Shown one piece after another: positions 1 to 12,290 of a stretch of DNA of 44,886 nt. Each line of letters starts with the position of its first letter. Positions within the stretch are counted from its first letter, which is position 1. The notes beneath the pieces were generated by a model. It was not told the origin of the DNA. It saw nothing but the letters and a program-made list of their open reading frames with translations, and ran no database searches. A program made the position numbers and the translations under genes. The stretch lies in NCBI RefSeq assembly GCF_003569765.1, contig NZ_QXMG01000048.1:1-44886 (forward strand), given 5' to 3'. This DNA is from Caldimonas tepidiphila. GTDB lineage: Bacteria; Pseudomonadota; Gammaproteobacteria; Burkholderiales; Burkholderiaceae_C.

Positions 1-4775
<4,775 letters not shown>

Positions 4776-4779
<4 letters not shown>

Positions 4780-6956
4780 GTCCCGGCGCTTCCTCCCATC
4801 ATTCCCGCGCCATCGCCAGCGACGTGCTCGCGGCGGTCGATGCCGGCGCCGACAAGGACCGCGGCGCGATCCTGATCGTCGACGACCTGCCCGAGAAGCT
4901 GCTCGTGTTCGGCACGCTGCTGGAGGAGCTCGGCCAGGAGCTCGTCTTCGTGCGCTCGGGCAGCGAGGCGCTGCGCGAGGTGCTCAAGCGCGAGTTCGCG
5001 GTCATCCTGCTGGACGTCAACATGCCCGACATGGACGGCTACGAGACGGCCGGCCTGATCCGCCAGTACAAGCGCGCGGCGCACACGCCGATCATCTTCA
5101 TCACCGCCTACGCCGACGAGATGCAGACGCACCGCGGCTACGAGCTCGGCGCGGTGGACTACATCCTGTCGCCGGTGGTGCCGCAGGTGCTGCGCACCAA
5201 GGTGCAGGTCTTCGTCGACCTGCACCTGATGCAGCGGCGCGTGCGCCGCCAGGCCGAGGAGCGGCTCGCGCTGGCCGCCGCCGAAGGGGCGCGGCGCGTC
5301 GCCGAGGAGAACACGCGACGCTCGAACTTCCTGTCGCAGGTCAGCCGCGTGCTCGGCGGCTCGCTCGAGGCCGAGGTCGGGATGCGCGCGCTGCTGCAGC
5401 TGATGGTGCCGGAGCTGGCGCCGCATGCGGTGCTGCAGCTCCAGGCCGACGGCGACGAGGCCGGCCCGGCGCTGCAGGCGCGGCTCGGCGAGGGGGGCGT
5501 GGCCGTCGTCGACGCGCTGCCGGACGCCGCGGCGGCCGCGCCGCTGCGGCAATGCCTGGCGCGCGCGCTGCGGGGCGAGCTGGTGGGCGAGGCGGTGTCC
5601 GCGGCCGGGCTGGCGGCGGGGACGGTGATGCCGCTGGTGCACGGCGAGCGGGTGCTCGGGGCGCTGTACGCCGCCGGGCGGCCCGACGCGGGCCTGCTGC
5701 AGGAGCTGTCGGGCCGCGCGGCCATCGCCTTCGAGAACGCGCGGCTCTACCGCAGCCTGCGCACCGAGATCAACGAGCGCCGTCAGGCCGAGCAGCGGCT
5801 GCAGGAGTCCAACCGGCGCAAGGACGAGTTCCTCGCGATGCTGTCGCACGAACTGCGCAATCCGCTGGCCCCGATCCGCAACGCGGTCGAGGTGATCCGG
5901 CGCGTCGGGCCGTCCGACCCGAAGCTCGCCTGGGCGGCCGACGTCACCGACCGCCAGGTGCGGCAGCTGAGCCGGCTGGTCGAGGAGCTGCTGGACGTGG
6001 CCCGCATCAGCCAGGGCAAGATCGCGCTGCAGATGGAGTCGGTGGACCTGCAGGCCGTGATCGCGCACAGCGTGGAGACGGCCCGCCCGGTGATCGATGG
6101 CCGCCGCCACCGGCTGCAGCTGCAGCTGCCCGCGCATCCGGTGTGGCTGCGCGGCGACTTCGCGCGGCTGTCGCAGGTGATCGGCAACCTGCTGAACAAC
6201 GCCGCGAAGTACACCCCGGAGGAGGGCGTGCTGCAGCTCGCGCTGCAGACGCAGGACGGGCACGCGCTCGTCAGCGTGCGCGACAACGGCGTGGGCATCG
6301 AGCCGGAGCTGCTGCCGCACGTGTTCGAACTCTTCGAGCAGGGCAAGCGCTCGCTGGACCGCAGCCAGGGCGGACTGGGCGTGGGCCTGACGCTGGTGCA
6401 GCGCCTGGTGGAGCTGCACCACGGCGCGATCGAGGCGCGCAGCGGCGGGGCGGGGCAGGGCGCGGAGTTCGTCGTGCGCCTGCCCTGCCTGCGCGAGGTG
6501 CGCGGGCCCGCGCCCGCCGAGAGCCGGGCGCCGGAGCCGCCGAAGAACGGCTGCCGGGTGCTGGTGGTGGACGACAACGCCGACGCCGCCGAGACGGTGG
6601 CGATGTTCCTCGAGCTGGAGGGGCACAGCGTGGAGACCGCGGGGGACGGCCTCGAGGCGCTGGGCCGCGCCGCCACCTTCGAGCCCGACGTGGTGGTGCT
6701 GGACATCGGCCTGCCGGGCCTCGACGGCTACGAGGTGGCGCGACGCCTGCGGCAGTCCAGCGCCTGCGCCGGCGCCTTGCTGGTGGCGCTGACCGGCTAC
6801 GGCCAGAGCAGCGACCGGGAGCAGGCGGACGAGGCCGGCTTCGACCACCACCTCGTCAAGCCGGCAGATCCCCGCCAGCTCGCCCGGCTGGTGGCCGACT
6901 GGCGGCAGGCGCGCGGTGCGCCGGGGACCGACGCACTGCAGGCAGGCCGTTCATGA
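4776..6956 (+). CDS. Hybrid sensor histidine kinase/response regulator (REC-GAF-HisKA-HATPase-REC)
   Basis: Soluble hybrid kinase of about 726 residues. An N-terminal receiver (phospho-Asp80 in VILLDVNMPDMDG) carries ILSPVVP where most receivers have a lysine (Ser132 in place of Lys). A GAF-like region (~165-310) and a short coiled coil follow, then HisKA with His358 in FLAMLSHELRNPL, HATPase_c with Asn475 in NLLNNAAKYT and DNGVGIEPE, and a C-terminal receiver (DDN, Asp643 in VLDIGLPGLDG, KPADP). The start chosen is GTG 4776, which overlaps the upstream stop as GTGA. GTG 4770 sits at better spacing from the AAGGGG at 4758-4763 and is equally possible. The lost Lys suggests the first receiver signals atypically. 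Operonic with the HAMP-array kinase, which may phosphorylate it. Confidence 0.93.
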
Positions 6957-6979
6957 GGATCCGCACAGGAGGAGGGGCG

Positions 6980-7057
6980 ATGCGCGCCCGTGAGTCGTCG
7001 TTTCTTGCCCGGGCCCGGATGCCGCAGCAGCCGGGCGCGGTTTCCCGTTCCCGATGA
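6980..7057 (+). CDS. Possible 25-residue leader peptide ORF
   Basis: A very strong Shine-Dalgarno (AGGAGGAGGGG, ~6967-6977) sits just before ATG 6980. The ORF encodes MRARESSFLARARMPQQPGA and five more residues, and stops with TGA at 7055-7057. That stop overlaps the ATG of the next gene as ATGA, the classic arrangement for translational coupling. The peptide is basic and has no recognisable domain. It could be a real microprotein or simply a ribosome-loading device for the weakly initiated gene at 7054, which has no good ribosome binding site of its own. Coding status is not proven. Confidence 0.45.
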   Translation: MRARESSFLARARMPQQPGAVSRSR

Positions 7058-7440
7058 GCAACCGGCAGTCCATCCCCGACGACCTGCGCCGATTCGTGCT
7101 GACCAGCGTGCCCTCGGTGCCCTACCTGGAGGCGGTGCTGCTGCTGCTGCGCGCCGAGCCCGGCCGCGAGTGCTCGCTGTCCGACGTGGCGCGCGCGCTC
7201 TACGTCAGCGAGCGGATCGCGGGCGAGCTGTTGCAGGCGCTGGTCGAGGCCGGCGTGGCGCAGGCCGGCGGTGCAGGCGGCTACCGCTACGGCCCGGCCG
7301 ACCCGGCGCTCGCCGCGATGCTCGAGCGCCTGGCGCAGGCCTATGCGCAGGACCTCATCGCCATCACCAACCTGATCCACGACCGCGTGCAAAAGAACGC
7401 CCAGCGTTTCGCCGACGCCTTCCGCTTGAAGGAGCGATGA
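7054..7440 (+). CDS. Small winged-helix-like putative regulator
   Basis: The protein has 128 residues. Residues ~20-75 have the pattern of a small winged helix: a helix with VPYLEAVLLLLRAEP, then LSDVARALYVSERIAGELLQALVEAGV, which reads as helix-turn-recognition helix, then a short wing around GGYRYGP. The C-terminal ~45 residues are predicted helical (MLERLAQAYAQDLIAITNLI) and may dimerise. This resembles small MarR/IclR-type DNA-binding folds but no family is clearly recognised. It follows two hybrid kinases and is spaced 1 bp from the next membrane-protein gene, so it probably belongs to one signalling operon as a regulator or output partner. Function is inference. Confidence 0.75.
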   Translation: MSNRQSIPDDLRRFVLTSVPSVPYLEAVLLLLRAEPGRECSLSDVARALYVSERIAGELLQALVEAGVAQAGGAGGYRYGPADPALAAMLERLAQAYAQDLIAITNLIHDRVQKNAQRFADAFRLKER

Positions 7441-7441
7441 C

Positions 7442-7705
7442 ATGGCCGCCCTCATCTACACCCTCTGTGCCCTCACCGCCGCGCTGGCGGCCTGGCTGCT
7501 GCTGCGCGGCTACCTGCGCACGCGTTTCCGCCTGCTGCTGTGGAGCGGGCTGTGCTTCGCCGGCCTGACGCTGAACAACGTGCTGCTCGTGGTCGACCGG
7601 CTCGTCTTCCCGACGGAGGTGGACCTCGGCCTCGTGCGGCTGCTCACCGCGCTGGCGGCGGTGCTGCTGCTGGTGGGCGGGCTGGTGCTGGAGCAGGACA
7701 CATGA
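7442..7705 (+). CDS. Small three-helix membrane protein, DUF5985-like
   Basis: An 87-residue protein with three hydrophobic helices: about residues 2-23 (ALIYTLCALTAALAAWLLLR), 30-52 (LLLWSGLCFAGLTLNNVLLV) and 62-82. A short basic loop RGYLRTRFR lies after helix 1 and an acidic segment PTEVD between helices 2 and 3. Size and the sequence around FAGLTLNNVLL resemble the DUF5985 family, which has no known function. It starts 1 bp after the previous stop and ends in an ATGA overlap with a similar gene, so the two are almost certainly co-translated. Confidence 0.82.
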   Translation: MAALIYTLCALTAALAAWLLLRGYLRTRFRLLLWSGLCFAGLTLNNVLLVVDRLVFPTEVDLGLVRLLTALAAVLLLVGGLVLEQDT

Positions 7706-7974
7706 GCCGCGAGGTGTTCCATCCGCTGCTGCTCGGCGCGATCGCCTGCGCCTCGCTGGTGGCGGGACTGTTCTTCCTGCGCTACTGGCTCAGCACGCGC
7801 GACCGCTTCTTCCTGCTCTTTTCCGCGTCCTTCCTGATCGAGGCCGGCAACCGCGTCGAGATGGCGCTGTCGCAGGCCTGGGGGGAGGACGCGCCGCTCA
7901 ACTACGGCGTGCGCCTGCTGTCCTACGGGCTGATCCTGCTCGCGATCTGGGACAAGAACCGCTCGAGCCGCTGA
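7702..7974 (+). CDS. Small three-helix membrane protein, second DUF5985-like paralogue
   Basis: A 90-residue protein overlapping the previous gene by 4 bp (ATGA). It has three predicted membrane helices: ~8-29 (LLLGAIACASLVAGLFFLRY), ~36-55 (FFLLFSASFLIEAGNRVEMA) and ~66-84. The architecture copies its neighbour: helix 1, a basic loop (STRDR), a helix 2 carrying a polar Asn, and helix 3. The two are therefore probably diverged paralogues that could form a heteromer. It is the last gene of the plus-strand signalling cluster; no function is known for the family. Confidence 0.82.
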   Translation: MSREVFHPLLLGAIACASLVAGLFFLRYWLSTRDRFFLLFSASFLIEAGNRVEMALSQAWGEDAPLNYGVRLLSYGLILLAIWDKNRSSR

Positions 7975-7993
7975 GGCCCGCGCGGCGCCCCGC

Positions 7994-8269
7994 CTAGAAC
8001 GGCGCCTCCGGCCAGTCCTGCAGCGGCGCGGCCTCGCGGCGGCGAGGGGCGGGCTTGCGGCGCGGCCGGGGGGCGGGTGGCTGCTCGCCGCCGTCCTCCG
8101 GCGCGGCCGCAGGTCCTGCCGCAGTCGTGTTGCGCACCGCCTCGCCGCCAGCCAAGACGCTGACGGGAAACGGCCAGGGGTGCGCCAGCGCGCGAAGCGG
8201 CAGCCGCGGCCCGGACGCCGGCCCGGCCGTTCCGGGGACGGACGCGGGGGGAGCGGTGCCGTCGCTCAC
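7994..8269 (-). CDS. Doubtful small ORF following cho
   Basis: Begins with GTG overlapping the cho stop as GTGA and encodes about 91 residues rich in Pro, Arg and Ala, ending APLQDWPEAPF. The middle, LPLRALAHPWPFPVSVLAGG, looks more protein-like than the rest. No family is recognised. The tight overlap and the absence of a better feature in this 290-bp stretch favour a real gene. The low-complexity composition in a GC-rich genome argues against it. Confidence 0.33.
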   Translation of the reverse strand: MSDGTAPPASVPGTAGPASGPRLPLRALAHPWPFPVSVLAGGEAVRNTTAAGPAAAPEDGGEQPPAPRPRRKPAPRRREAAPLQDWPEAPF

Positions 8270-9264
8270 AGCGGGATGATCTCCGCCGTGCCGCCGAGGA
8301 TCGGGCGGCACAGGATCTTGTAGCCGTCGGCATCGAATCCCGCCGCCACCGTGTCCAGCGCCCGCGCCTGCGCCTCGTCGGCGACGCTGCCGAGGTAGCA
8401 CCAGTTGCGCACCACGTGGATCTGGCGCTCGGCGCCGTCGCGCTCGACGAGGCCGACGGCGCCGGCATAGGGCCAGCAGGCCACGCGCAGCGCCTCGAGG
8501 CTGCCGAGCAGCCGGGCTTGGTGATCCTGCCGGCTCTCGTCACCGCGGCAGGCGCCCGCGCACTGGCGCAGCATCGCGCGGAAGCACGCGCGCCCCGGCG
8601 CCAGCTTCTCCAGCCCGAGCACCCCGTAGCAGAGGCGCTGCGCGTCGGCGAGCGCGCGCAGTGCCTCGAGCGCCGCGTGGCGGCTGGCGTAGAGGCCGTA
8701 GAGCTGCGGCTCGGTCGCGAAGTCGATGTCCTTGGAGTAGACGACCTCGGGCACGCCCTCGCGCAGCCGCAGCGAGCACAGCTGCCGGTTGCGGCGCAGC
8801 TTCTGGTTCAGCAGCGGATGTTGCTGCTTGATCAGGCGTGCCTCGAGCAGCAGCGCGCCGATCTCGCCGGCGGTGCGCACATGGCTGATGCGGCGCGTCT
8901 GCCGCAGCATGCGCGCCTCGTCCGGGTTGCGCAGGTGCGACAGCACGCGCGCGCGCAGGTTGACGCTCTTGCCGATGTAGAGCGGCAGGTCCCCTTCCTC
9001 GCCGTGGAAGACGTAGACGCCCGGCGCCGCGGGCAGCGCGGCGGCGGCCTCGCGCAGGTGGTCCGGGTACTCGTGGCTGCGCGCCTGCTCGAAGTCGGGG
9101 CGCCGGCGGCGGGGAAGCTGCATGTCGGGGAGGGCGGCGGGCGCCGCCGTCCCCCGCGCGGTCTTGCCGGGGGCGGGAGGGCGGGCGGCAGGGGTGGGTC
9201 GGGGCGGGCCCGATGATCCCACCGCAGCGGCGTACGCGGCGCGCGCGCGGGCCTCAGCCGACAT
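8266..9264 (-). CDS. cho: Excinuclease Cho (UvrC-like GIY-YIG endonuclease)
   Basis: Makes the 3' incision in UvrAB-dependent nucleotide excision repair at lesions that UvrC handles poorly. After a ~47-residue low-complexity N-terminus the protein matches E. coli Cho along its length: GVYVFHG and PLYIGKSVNLRARVLSHL (GIY-YIG core), the catalytic-type ALLLEARLIKQQHPLLN, RRNRQLCSLRL, the Cys-rich GRACFRAMLRQCAGAC and the C-terminal GFDADGYKILCRPIL. ATG 9264 has a good AAAAGGG ribosome site 9 bp upstream and follows the HHE gene by 15 bp. ATG 9123 (MQLPRRRRPDFEQ) would give the usual ~285-residue length and is the main alternative. No LexA box was noticed. Repair alongside a two-component/hemerythrin operon is unusual. 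Confidence 0.95.
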   Translation of the reverse strand: MSAEARARAAYAAAVGSSGPPRPTPAARPPAPGKTARGTAAPAALPDMQLPRRRRPDFEQARSHEYPDHLREAAAALPAAPGVYVFHGEEGDLPLYIGKSVNLRARVLSHLRNPDEARMLRQTRRISHVRTAGEIGALLLEARLIKQQHPLLNQKLRRNRQLCSLRLREGVPEVVYSKDIDFATEPQLYGLYASRHAALEALRALADAQRLCYGVLGLEKLAPGRACFRAMLRQCAGACRGDESRQDHQARLLGSLEALRVACWPYAGAVGLVERDGAERQIHVVRNWCYLGSVADEAQARALDTVAAGFDADGYKILCRPILGGTAEIIPL

Positions 9265-9279
9265 GCCGGCAGGCCCTTT

Positions 9280-9768
9280 TCACTTCAGCGGCGCGGCCGC
9301 GTCGGTCTGGTTCACCACGTCCTCGCGCGGCGCGCCCTCGGCGCGCAGGCGCTGCTGCAGCGCCTCCATCTCGCCGCCGAGCCGCCCGAGCTGCTCCTCG
9401 CCGAGCAGCTGCCGCACCTTCGGGAAGAGGTGCTCCTCCTCTTCCTTGTGGTGGTGCACCGCCTGCTCGGTCAGCACCTTGAACTTGGCCTCGTAGGTCG
9501 GCTCCTCGGGCGAGAGCTCGAGCAGGTCGGCCATCAGGCGCTTGAGCGACAGGTGCTCCTCCAGCGACTCGAGCAGCGTGTCCTCGGTGCGGCGCGCGTT
9601 CACCGCCGGATAGAAGATCTCCTCCTCGGACGCGAGGTGGACCGTCAGGTCGTCGGCGGCGCGCCTGAACAGCGCGGCGCGCCGGGCCGGGTCGCTCTCG
9701 TCCACCCCCTGCTGCAGCAGGGCCTCGAGCGAGCGGTGTTGCCTCACGAGCAGGTCGATGCCGTCCAT
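9280..9768 (-). CDS. Hemerythrin-like HHE cation-binding protein
   Basis: A 162-residue four-helix protein with two HHE motifs: LLVRQHRSLEALL and VHLASEEEIFYPAV, then LEEHLSLKRLM and AVHHHKEEEEHLFPKV. These His and Glu residues form a diiron site in hemerythrin-like proteins, which sense or carry oxygen or NO, or protect against oxidative stress. The C-terminal tail (residues ~135-162) is helical then disordered. ATG 9768 has AAGAAAGG upstream. It lies 107 bp after the GGDEF-EAL regulator and just before cho, so it may be expressed with the signalling genes. Metal binding is inferred from motif only. Confidence 0.93.
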   Translation of the reverse strand: MDGIDLLVRQHRSLEALLQQGVDESDPARRAALFRRAADDLTVHLASEEEIFYPAVNARRTEDTLLESLEEHLSLKRLMADLLELSPEEPTYEAKFKVLTEQAVHHHKEEEEHLFPKVRQLLGEEQLGRLGGEMEALQQRLRAEGAPREDVVNQTDAAAPLK

Positions 9769-9875
9769 GGTCGGGTGTGCCTTTCTTGCGATTCGTCGGG
9801 TTATCCACGGACCCGCCGGCGGCGGGCCTCCTGCCGCCTCCCGGCAGGCGGCATGCCCGCCGGGGCGCGCCGGGT

Positions 9876-12290
9876 TCAGTGGCCCTTGCGGTCCACCAGC
9901 GAGGAGGCGTCCTGCGCGCTCAGCGGCCTGCTGAAGTGGAAGCCCTGGCCGCCGTCGCAGCCGAGCTCGTGCAGGAAGCGCGCCTGCGTCTCGGTCTCGA
10001 TGCCCTCGGCGGTGATCTGCAGCCCGAGCGAATGGCTCATCGCGATGATCGCGCGCGCGATCGCGATGTCGTTGTCGTCGTGCGGCATGTCGCGCACGAA
10101 GCTGCGGTCGATCTTGAGCCGGTCGATCGGCAGGTGCTTGAGCAGGCTCAGCGACGAGAAGCCGGTGCCGAAGTCGTCGATCGCGAGCGAGACGCCGAGC
10201 GACTTCAGCGCGTCGAGCTGGCGCTGGCTGTCCTCGATCACCTGGATCGTGCTCTCGGTGATCTCGAGCTCGAGCCGGGACGCCGGGTAGCCCGTGTCCT
10301 GCAGCACGGCGCCGACCTCCTGCACGAAGCGGCCCGAGGCGAGCTGGCGCGCGGAGACGTTGACCGCGATGCGGTCGATCTGCATGCCGGCGGCGAGCCA
10401 CGCGGCGCCCTGCGTGCAGGCCTCGTGCAGGATCTGCAGCCCGAGCGGCACGATCAGCCCGCTGTCCTCGGCCACCGCGATGAAGCGGTCGGGGTCGACC
10501 GCCGGCGGCATCGACGCGGGCCAGCGCGCGAGCGCCTCGAAGCCCGTGACGCGGTTGCTGCCGAGCGCGACCAGCGGCTGCCACTGGATGCGCATCGAGT
10601 GCTCGAGGATCGCCCGGCGCAGGCACTGCTCGATGCGCATGCGCTCGACGGCGGCGCGCGCCATGCCCGAGGAGTAGAACGCGTAGCGGCTGCGCCCGCG
10701 TGACTTGGCGCTGTACATCGCGCTGTCGGCGGCCTGGATCAGCGACTCGGGGGTCTTGCCGTTTTCCGGGAACACCGCGATGCCGATGCTCGCCGACACC
10801 GTCACGCGCTGCGTGCTCAGCGGGATCGGCTCGCTCACCGCCTGCAGCAGCTTCTCTGCGAGCGTCGCGCAGTCCTCGACATGCTCGAGCATCGGCACGA
10901 CGACGACGAACTCGTCGCCGCCGAAGCGCGCGGCGAGGTCGCTGCGGCGCAGCGCCTGGCGCAACCGGTTGCCGATCGTGCGCAGCAGCCGGTCGCCCTC
11001 GGCGTGGCCGAGCGAGTCGTTGACGAGCTTGAAGCCGTCGAGGTCGATGAACATCAGCGCGAGCTGGCCGCCGTAGCGCTCGACGCGCTGCAGCTCGCTG
11101 TCGAGCCGCTCGACGAAGAAGTGCCGGTTGGCGAGCCCGGTCAGCGGGTCGTGGTGCGCGAGGTGCTGCAGTTGCGCCTGCGCCTCGCGCAGGTCGGAGA
11201 TGTCGCTGAAGGACAGCACGTAGTGGAAGTCCGGCGCATCGGCGTCGTCGGCCGCGCTCACGTGCTGCAGCGCCGGGAAGCTCTGGCCGTTCGCGGTGAG
11301 GCAGCGCACCTCGCCCTGCCAGTGCCGCTCGGGCGCGCGCCGCACCGCGTCCCAGAAGCCGGGGCCGTGCGCCTGCTGGTGCAGGAAGCGGTCGGGATGG
11401 AGGCCCTTCACGTCCTCGAGCGAGAAGCCGGTCAGGCGCGTGAAGGCGGGGTTGACGGACTGCACGTGCTGGTGCGCGTCGAGGATCGCGACGCCCTCGG
11501 ACAGCGTGCGGTAGACCACGTCGGCCATGCGCAGCCGCTGCTCGTCGCGCGTGCGCTCGGTGACGTCGCGCATCGCGGCGACGATGCGGCGGCGCCCGCC
11601 CGCGGCGTCGTGCCAGCCGCGCGCGTTGAGCTCGACGTTGCGCGTCTCGCCCTCCGCGTCGTTCATCGACGCGCGCAGGTGCAGCTCGTCCAGGTCGGTC
11701 GCCAGGCCCCGCAGCGCCTCGCGGTAGGCCTCGTGGAAGCGCCCGACCAGCGCCTCGAAGCCGCGTGCCAGCGGCCCGTCCTCGCCGCCGAGCAGCGGCT
11801 CGAGCGGGCCCTCGACCTCGAAGCGGTCGTTCGCCGCGTCCCACTCCCACACGCCGATCGCGGCGGCCTCGGTCGCCAGGCGCAGCCGCTCCTCGGCACG
11901 GTAGCGCGCGCGCTCGCTGGCGTGGCGCACCAGCGCCATGCGGATCGTCGCGACGAGCTCGCGCAGCTCGTAGGGCTTGAGCACGTAGCCGTAGGGCAGG
12001 CTCTGCTGCGCGCGCGCGAGCGTCTCCTGCTCGGCGTAGGCGGTGAGGAAGATCACCGGCAGCGCCAGCTCCTCGTGGATGCGCCGCGCCGCGCGCGTGC
12101 CGTCGCCGCCGACGCCGAGGTTGATGTCCATCAGCACCACGTCGGGGGACTGCGTGCGCGCCGTCTCCAGCGCGTCCTGCTCCGACGCGCACACGCCGAC
12201 CACCGTGAAGCCCAGCGCCTCCAGCGAGGTCTTCAGGTCGAGCGCGACGATGCGCTCGTCCTCGACGATCTGCACGCGCGCCTCGCTCAT
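9876..12290 (-). CDS. Response regulator REC-PAS-PAS-GGDEF-EAL (cyclic-di-GMP metabolism)
   Basis: An 804-residue bifunctional-type regulator. The receiver at 1-120 has acidic pocket ED10-11, phospho-Asp55 in LMDINLG and Lys105 in LKPYE. PAS domains lie at ~130-260 and ~265-385. The diguanylate cyclase domain has an intact GGDEF at 457-461 and an intact inhibitory RxxD site (RRSD, five residues before). The phosphodiesterase domain has EAL at 585-587, followed by NVSARQL, ELEITES, IDDFGTG, LKIDRSFV and AEGIE, all apparently intact. Either or both activities are possible. Translation is coupled to the upstream HisKA_2 kinase by a 4-bp ATGA overlap, so that kinase is the likely phosphodonor. 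Confidence 0.95.
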   Translation of the reverse strand: MSEARVQIVEDERIVALDLKTSLEALGFTVVGVCASEQDALETARTQSPDVVLMDINLGVGGDGTRAARRIHEELALPVIFLTAYAEQETLARAQQSLPYGYVLKPYELRELVATIRMALVRHASERARYRAEERLRLATEAAAIGVWEWDAANDRFEVEGPLEPLLGGEDGPLARGFEALVGRFHEAYREALRGLATDLDELHLRASMNDAEGETRNVELNARGWHDAAGGRRRIVAAMRDVTERTRDEQRLRMADVVYRTLSEGVAILDAHQHVQSVNPAFTRLTGFSLEDVKGLHPDRFLHQQAHGPGFWDAVRRAPERHWQGEVRCLTANGQSFPALQHVSAADDADAPDFHYVLSFSDISDLREAQAQLQHLAHHDPLTGLANRHFFVERLDSELQRVERYGGQLALMFIDLDGFKLVNDSLGHAEGDRLLRTIGNRLRQALRRSDLAARFGGDEFVVVVPMLEHVEDCATLAEKLLQAVSEPIPLSTQRVTVSASIGIAVFPENGKTPESLIQAADSAMYSAKSRGRSRYAFYSSGMARAAVERMRIEQCLRRAILEHSMRIQWQPLVALGSNRVTGFEALARWPASMPPAVDPDRFIAVAEDSGLIVPLGLQILHEACTQGAAWLAAGMQIDRIAVNVSARQLASGRFVQEVGAVLQDTGYPASRLELEITESTIQVIEDSQRQLDALKSLGVSLAIDDFGTGFSSLSLLKHLPIDRLKIDRSFVRDMPHDDNDIAIARAIIAMSHSLGLQITAEGIETETQARFLHELGCDGGQGFHFSRPLSAQDASSLVDRKGH

